The translations under genes were made by a program, and so were the position numbers. DNA of 64,000 nucleotides. Origin: Caulobacter segnis. Lineage in GTDB: Bacteria > Pseudomonadota > Alphaproteobacteria > Caulobacterales > Caulobacteraceae. Below are positions 61,340 through 64,000 of the stretch, piece after piece (the first letter of the stretch is position 1; every line of letters begins with the position of its first letter). The stretch is taken from assembly GCF_029543125.1 (NCBI RefSeq), contig NZ_JARQWW010000002.1, positions 434,001 through 498,000 on the forward strand, written 5' to 3'. The notes beneath the pieces were generated by a model. That model saw only the letters and a program-made list of their open reading frames with translations. It was not told where the DNA came from and did not search any database.

Positions 61340-62794
61340 TCAGCCGCCCGCCCTGGCCGCGATGGCTGTCGTCGACTGGCCGTCCACGAGGTTGGCCAGA
61401 TAAACCCGCCCTCCGCCGGCCTTGACCACGTCGCCGCCGACCACCGCTTCCTCCGTATAGTCGGCGCCCTTGATCAGCACGTCGGGCCTCAGCGTCTCGA
61501 TCAGGGACAGGGGCGTCTCTTCGTCGAAGGCGACCACGGCGTCCACGCCCTTGATCGCCGCTATCACCCGGGCGCGGGCCTCCAACGGCTGGATTGGCCG
61601 CTTAGGGCCTTTCAGCCTCGAAACCGAGGCGTCGGTGTTGAGGGCCACGATCAGGCGATCGCACTGCTCGGCCGCCTGCTTCAGCAGGGAGACATGTCCA
61701 GGATGGACCAGATCGAAGCAACCGTTGGTGAAGCCCACGGTCAGCCCCTGCCGCGCCCAGTCGGCGCGCAGATCGCTCATCCCCTTCAACGGCAAAAGCC
61801 CGGCAACGGACTCCGTACGCTGAGCCGGGCCACGCAGCTCCTCGACCAGTTCGCCGGGGGTGGCGACGGCGGTGCCGTGCTTGGCGACGACGACGCCGGC
61901 GGCGGCGTTGGCCAGCCGCATGGCTGCCTCGACCCGCAGGCCTGACGCCAGGCCGAGAGAAACGGCCGCGACCACCGTGTCACCGGCGCCGGAGACGTCG
62001 AACACCGAGCGTGCGGCCGTGGCAAGATGCACAGGATCGACACCGTCCCTGAACAGGGACATGCCCTTCTCGGAGCGCGTCAACAAAACCGCCGCGCCGC
62101 TGACCGCAAAGGCGGCGTCGGCGGCGGCCTGCGCCTCCGCGTCGCTTTCGCACGGCAGACCCGTGGACAGGGCCAGCTCCTTGCGGTTCGGGGTGATGAA
62201 GTCGGCGCCGCGATAGGCGGACAGGTCGCGGCGCTTTGGATCGACGATGGTCGTCGCGCCCTTGCGCTTGGCCACCTCGAAGATCGCCTGCAGGACGCGG
62301 TCGCCGAACAGGCCTTTTCCGTAGTCGGAGACCACCAGAACGCCGCCATCCGCCAGGGTCCGCGCCACGGCTTCGACCACCGCGTCCTCCTGCTGCGCCG
62401 TCAGCGGTCCGCAATCCTCGCGATCCACACGGATCATCTGCTGCTGCCCGGACAGGTAGCGGGTCTTCAGCGCGGTCTGCCGTCCCGCCACCTTGACCAG
62501 ATGCGCGGTGGCGGCGCCGTGCGGAGTATCCAGAAGGCCAGCCAGACGCGCGCCGTCCGCATCGTCGCCAACCACGCCGATGAGGTCCGCCTGACCGCCC
62601 AGGGCCAGGATGTTGGCGGCGACATTGGCCGCCCCGCCCAGGGTCCAGCGCTCGCCGCCCACATGCAGGACCGGCACGGGCGCCTCGGGAGAGACCCGGT
62701 CGACTTGGCCGAAGACATAGTGGTCGAGCATCAGATCGCCGACGACGACGACGCGGCCCTCGACCAATCGCCCGACCTGTTCGATCTCCAGCAT
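61340..62794 (-). CDS. hldE: Bifunctional heptose 7-phosphate kinase / heptose 1-phosphate adenylyltransferase
   Basis: 484 residues, full length for HldE. N-terminal PfkB-type kinase (GDLMLDHYVFG, GGAANVAANILALGG, DVSGAGDTVVAAV with the catalytic Asp near 272) and C-terminal cytidylyltransferase-like domain (GFTNGCFDLVHPGHVSLL near 350, with the HxGH motif). Supplies ADP-heptose for the LPS inner core. Together with GmhB at 12.7 kb two of the pathway enzymes are in the window; gmhA and hldD are not. Confidence 0.95.
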   Translation of the reverse strand: MLEIEQVGRLVEGRVVVVGDLMLDHYVFGQVDRVSPEAPVPVLHVGGERWTLGGAANVAANILALGGQADLIGVVGDDADGARLAGLLDTPHGAATAHLVKVAGRQTALKTRYLSGQQQMIRVDREDCGPLTAQQEDAVVEAVARTLADGGVLVVSDYGKGLFGDRVLQAIFEVAKRKGATTIVDPKRRDLSAYRGADFITPNRKELALSTGLPCESDAEAQAAADAAFAVSGAAVLLTRSEKGMSLFRDGVDPVHLATAARSVFDVSGAGDTVVAAVSLGLASGLRVEAAMRLANAAAGVVVAKHGTAVATPGELVEELRGPAQRTESVAGLLPLKGMSDLRADWARQGLTVGFTNGCFDLVHPGHVSLLKQAAEQCDRLIVALNTDASVSRLKGPKRPIQPLEARARVIAAIKGVDAVVAFDEETPLSLIETLRPDVLIKGADYTEEAVVGGDVVKAGGGRVYLANLVDGQSTTAIAARAGG

Positions 62795-62936
62795 GCACGC
62801 TCCGCGGTTACAATCGCCAAGCTCTATCGCGGGGCCGCCCGCTTGTCATGAGACCGGCGCTGCGCCGACATTGCACCGACGCTTCCGCACCGTTAGGTTC
62901 CGCCCTCCTTCTTCCCCTCCCCAGCCGGGCAGATTC

Positions 62937-64000
62937 ATGACCCTCGACCTTGAGGCCATCCGCGCCGCCGCAGCGCGCCTGGAAGGCCACATCGAACGCA
63001 CGCCCTGCCGCCACTCCAAGACCCTGTCGAAGATCACGGGCGCCGAGGTGTGGGTGAAGTTCGAGAATCTGCAGTTCACCGCCGCCTACAAGGAGCGCGG
63101 CGCGCTCAACAAGCTGCTGCTGCTGTCCGAGGACGAGAAGAAGCGCGGCGTCATCGCTGCCAGCGCCGGCAACCACGCCCAGGGCCTCGCCTACCACGCC
63201 ACCCGCCTGGGCGTGCCGGTGACTATCGTCATGCCGCGCACCACGCCCTTCGTGAAGGTGCAGCACACCCGTGACTTCGGCGCCGAGGTGGTGATCGACG
63301 GCGAAACCTATGACGACGCCAACGCCACGGCCCGCCGCCTGCAGGAAGAGCGCGGCCTGGTCTTCGTCCACCCCTTCGACGACTACGACGTCATGGCCGG
63401 CCAGGGCACCATCGCGCTTGAGATGCTCGAGAGGGTCCCTGATCTGGAGATCCTGCCCGTGCCCATCGGCGGCGGCGGCCTGATCAGCGGCGTGGCCACG
63501 GCGGCCAAGGCCCTCAGTCCCGACATCCGCATCATCGGCTGCGAGCCGGCCATGTATCCGTCCTTCACCGCCCGCATGCGCGGCGTCACCGCCCAGTGCG
63601 GCGGCCAGACCATCGCCGAGGGCATCGCCGTCAAGAGCGTCGGCGACAAGACCTATGCCCAGGTCCGCCCCCTGATCGACGACGTCCTGTTGCTGGAGGA
63701 GCCGTTCATGGAGCAGGCGGTCTCGCTCTACGCCAATGTGGAGAAGACCATCGCCGAGGGCGCCGGCGCCGCGTCCCTGGCCGCCCTGCTGGCCTATCCG
63801 GAACGCTTCCGCGGCAAGAAGTGCGGCCTGATCCTGTGCGGCGGCAACATCGACACCCGCCTGCTGGCTTCGGTCCTGACCCGTGAACTGGTGCGCGCCC
63901 AGCGCCTGGTGTCCCTGCGCATCGTCGGCGACGACCGTCCTGGCCTGCTGGCCACCGTGTCCCAGACCATCGGCGATCACGGCGCCAACATCATCGAGGT
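62937..64000 (+). CDS. ilvA: Threonine ammonia-lyase (catabolic/biosynthetic type), 3' truncated by window
   Basis: 354 residues visible from ATG 62937; the frame is open at the right edge. Fold-type II PLP enzyme: FENLQFTAAYKERGA (PLP Lys), SAGNHAQGLAY, GGGGLISG, LCGGNIDTRLL. The last visible part begins an ACT domain (SLRIVGDDRPGLLATVSQTI), the shorter IlvA/TdcB type with a single ACT. Converts threonine to 2-oxobutyrate, feeding isoleucine synthesis; the cystathionine gamma-lyase at 4.5 kb makes the same product. Divergent from hldE. Confidence 0.94.
   Translation, partial: MTLDLEAIRAAAARLEGHIERTPCRHSKTLSKITGAEVWVKFENLQFTAAYKERGALNKLLLLSEDEKKRGVIAASAGNHAQGLAYHATRLGVPVTIVMPRTTPFVKVQHTRDFGAEVVIDGETYDDANATARRLQEERGLVFVHPFDDYDVMAGQGTIALEMLERVPDLEILPVPIGGGGLISGVATAAKALSPDIRIIGCEPAMYPSFTARMRGVTAQCGGQTIAEGIAVKSVGDKTYAQVRPLIDDVLLLEEPFMEQAVSLYANVEKTIAEGAGAASLAALLAYPERFRGKKCGLILCGGNIDTRLLASVLTRELVRAQRLVSLRIVGDDRPGLLATVSQTIGDHGANIIE

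Overview
The window looks like chromosomal DNA of a Caulobacteraceae alphaproteobacterium (Caulobacter or a close relative). It is GC-rich and densely coded. The strongest evidence is an RsaA-type S-layer gene together with the block rsaD-rsaE-gmd-perB-per-GT-GT-rsaF in the order I recall for the Caulobacter crescentus rsa/lps locus. No prophage, insertion sequence, CRISPR array or replication origin was seen.

Layout. (1) 1-11 kb, mostly housekeeping: the end of a DUF3667-like membrane protein, a cNMP-binding/thioredoxin-reductase-like fusion with a UBP zinc-finger partner, a patatin, a MscS channel, a reverse trans-sulfuration pair (cystathionine beta-synthase and gamma-lyase), a secreted S33 hydrolase and a TonB-dependent receptor. 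(2) 11-31 kb, sugar-precursor and core metabolism: transaldolase/RmlD/GmhB operon, AGE-family epimerase, TrhO, a BcsB-like protein, ManC, NadE, a TetR-regulated EmrAB-type efflux operon with a perfect palindromic operator, GalU and transketolase. (3) 31.6-35.4 kb: tRNA-Glu, a double retropepsin, a PhyH dioxygenase, and the RsaF/TolC outer-membrane channel. (4) 35.5-45.2 kb: two glycosyltransferases, perosamine synthase, perosamine N-acetyltransferase, GDP-mannose dehydratase, the RsaE and RsaD type I exporter, and the Wzt/Wzm O-antigen ABC exporter. (5) 45.3-58.1 kb: an uncharacterised protein plus XRE regulator, a methyltransferase with a predicted regulatory domain, the S-layer gene, an FkbM methyltransferase with a glycosyltransferase, an Ig-like surface protein, and a SapA-like metalloprotease. 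(6) 58.2-64 kb: a protein with ILP[FY]P[ML]PG repeats, a glycosyltransferase, a 22-residue membrane peptide, a methyltransferase, HldE, and the start of threonine ammonia-lyase.

How the genes fit together. ManC supplies GDP-mannose; Gmd, Per and PerB convert it to GDP-N-acetylperosamine; glycosyltransferases and Wzm/Wzt build and export the O-polysaccharide; HldE and GmhB supply core heptose; RsaD/RsaE/RsaF export the S-layer protein, which binds the O-polysaccharide through its N-terminal domain. The same anchor-like domain (Y-x-FFTG ... LENRYINF) is also at the C-terminus of two neighbouring proteins, a zinc metalloprotease and an 806-residue Ig-like protein. I infer a wider family of O-antigen-anchored, S-layer-associated proteins. 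The methyltransferase beside the S-layer gene and the proline-repeat protein are the least explained parts of the locus.
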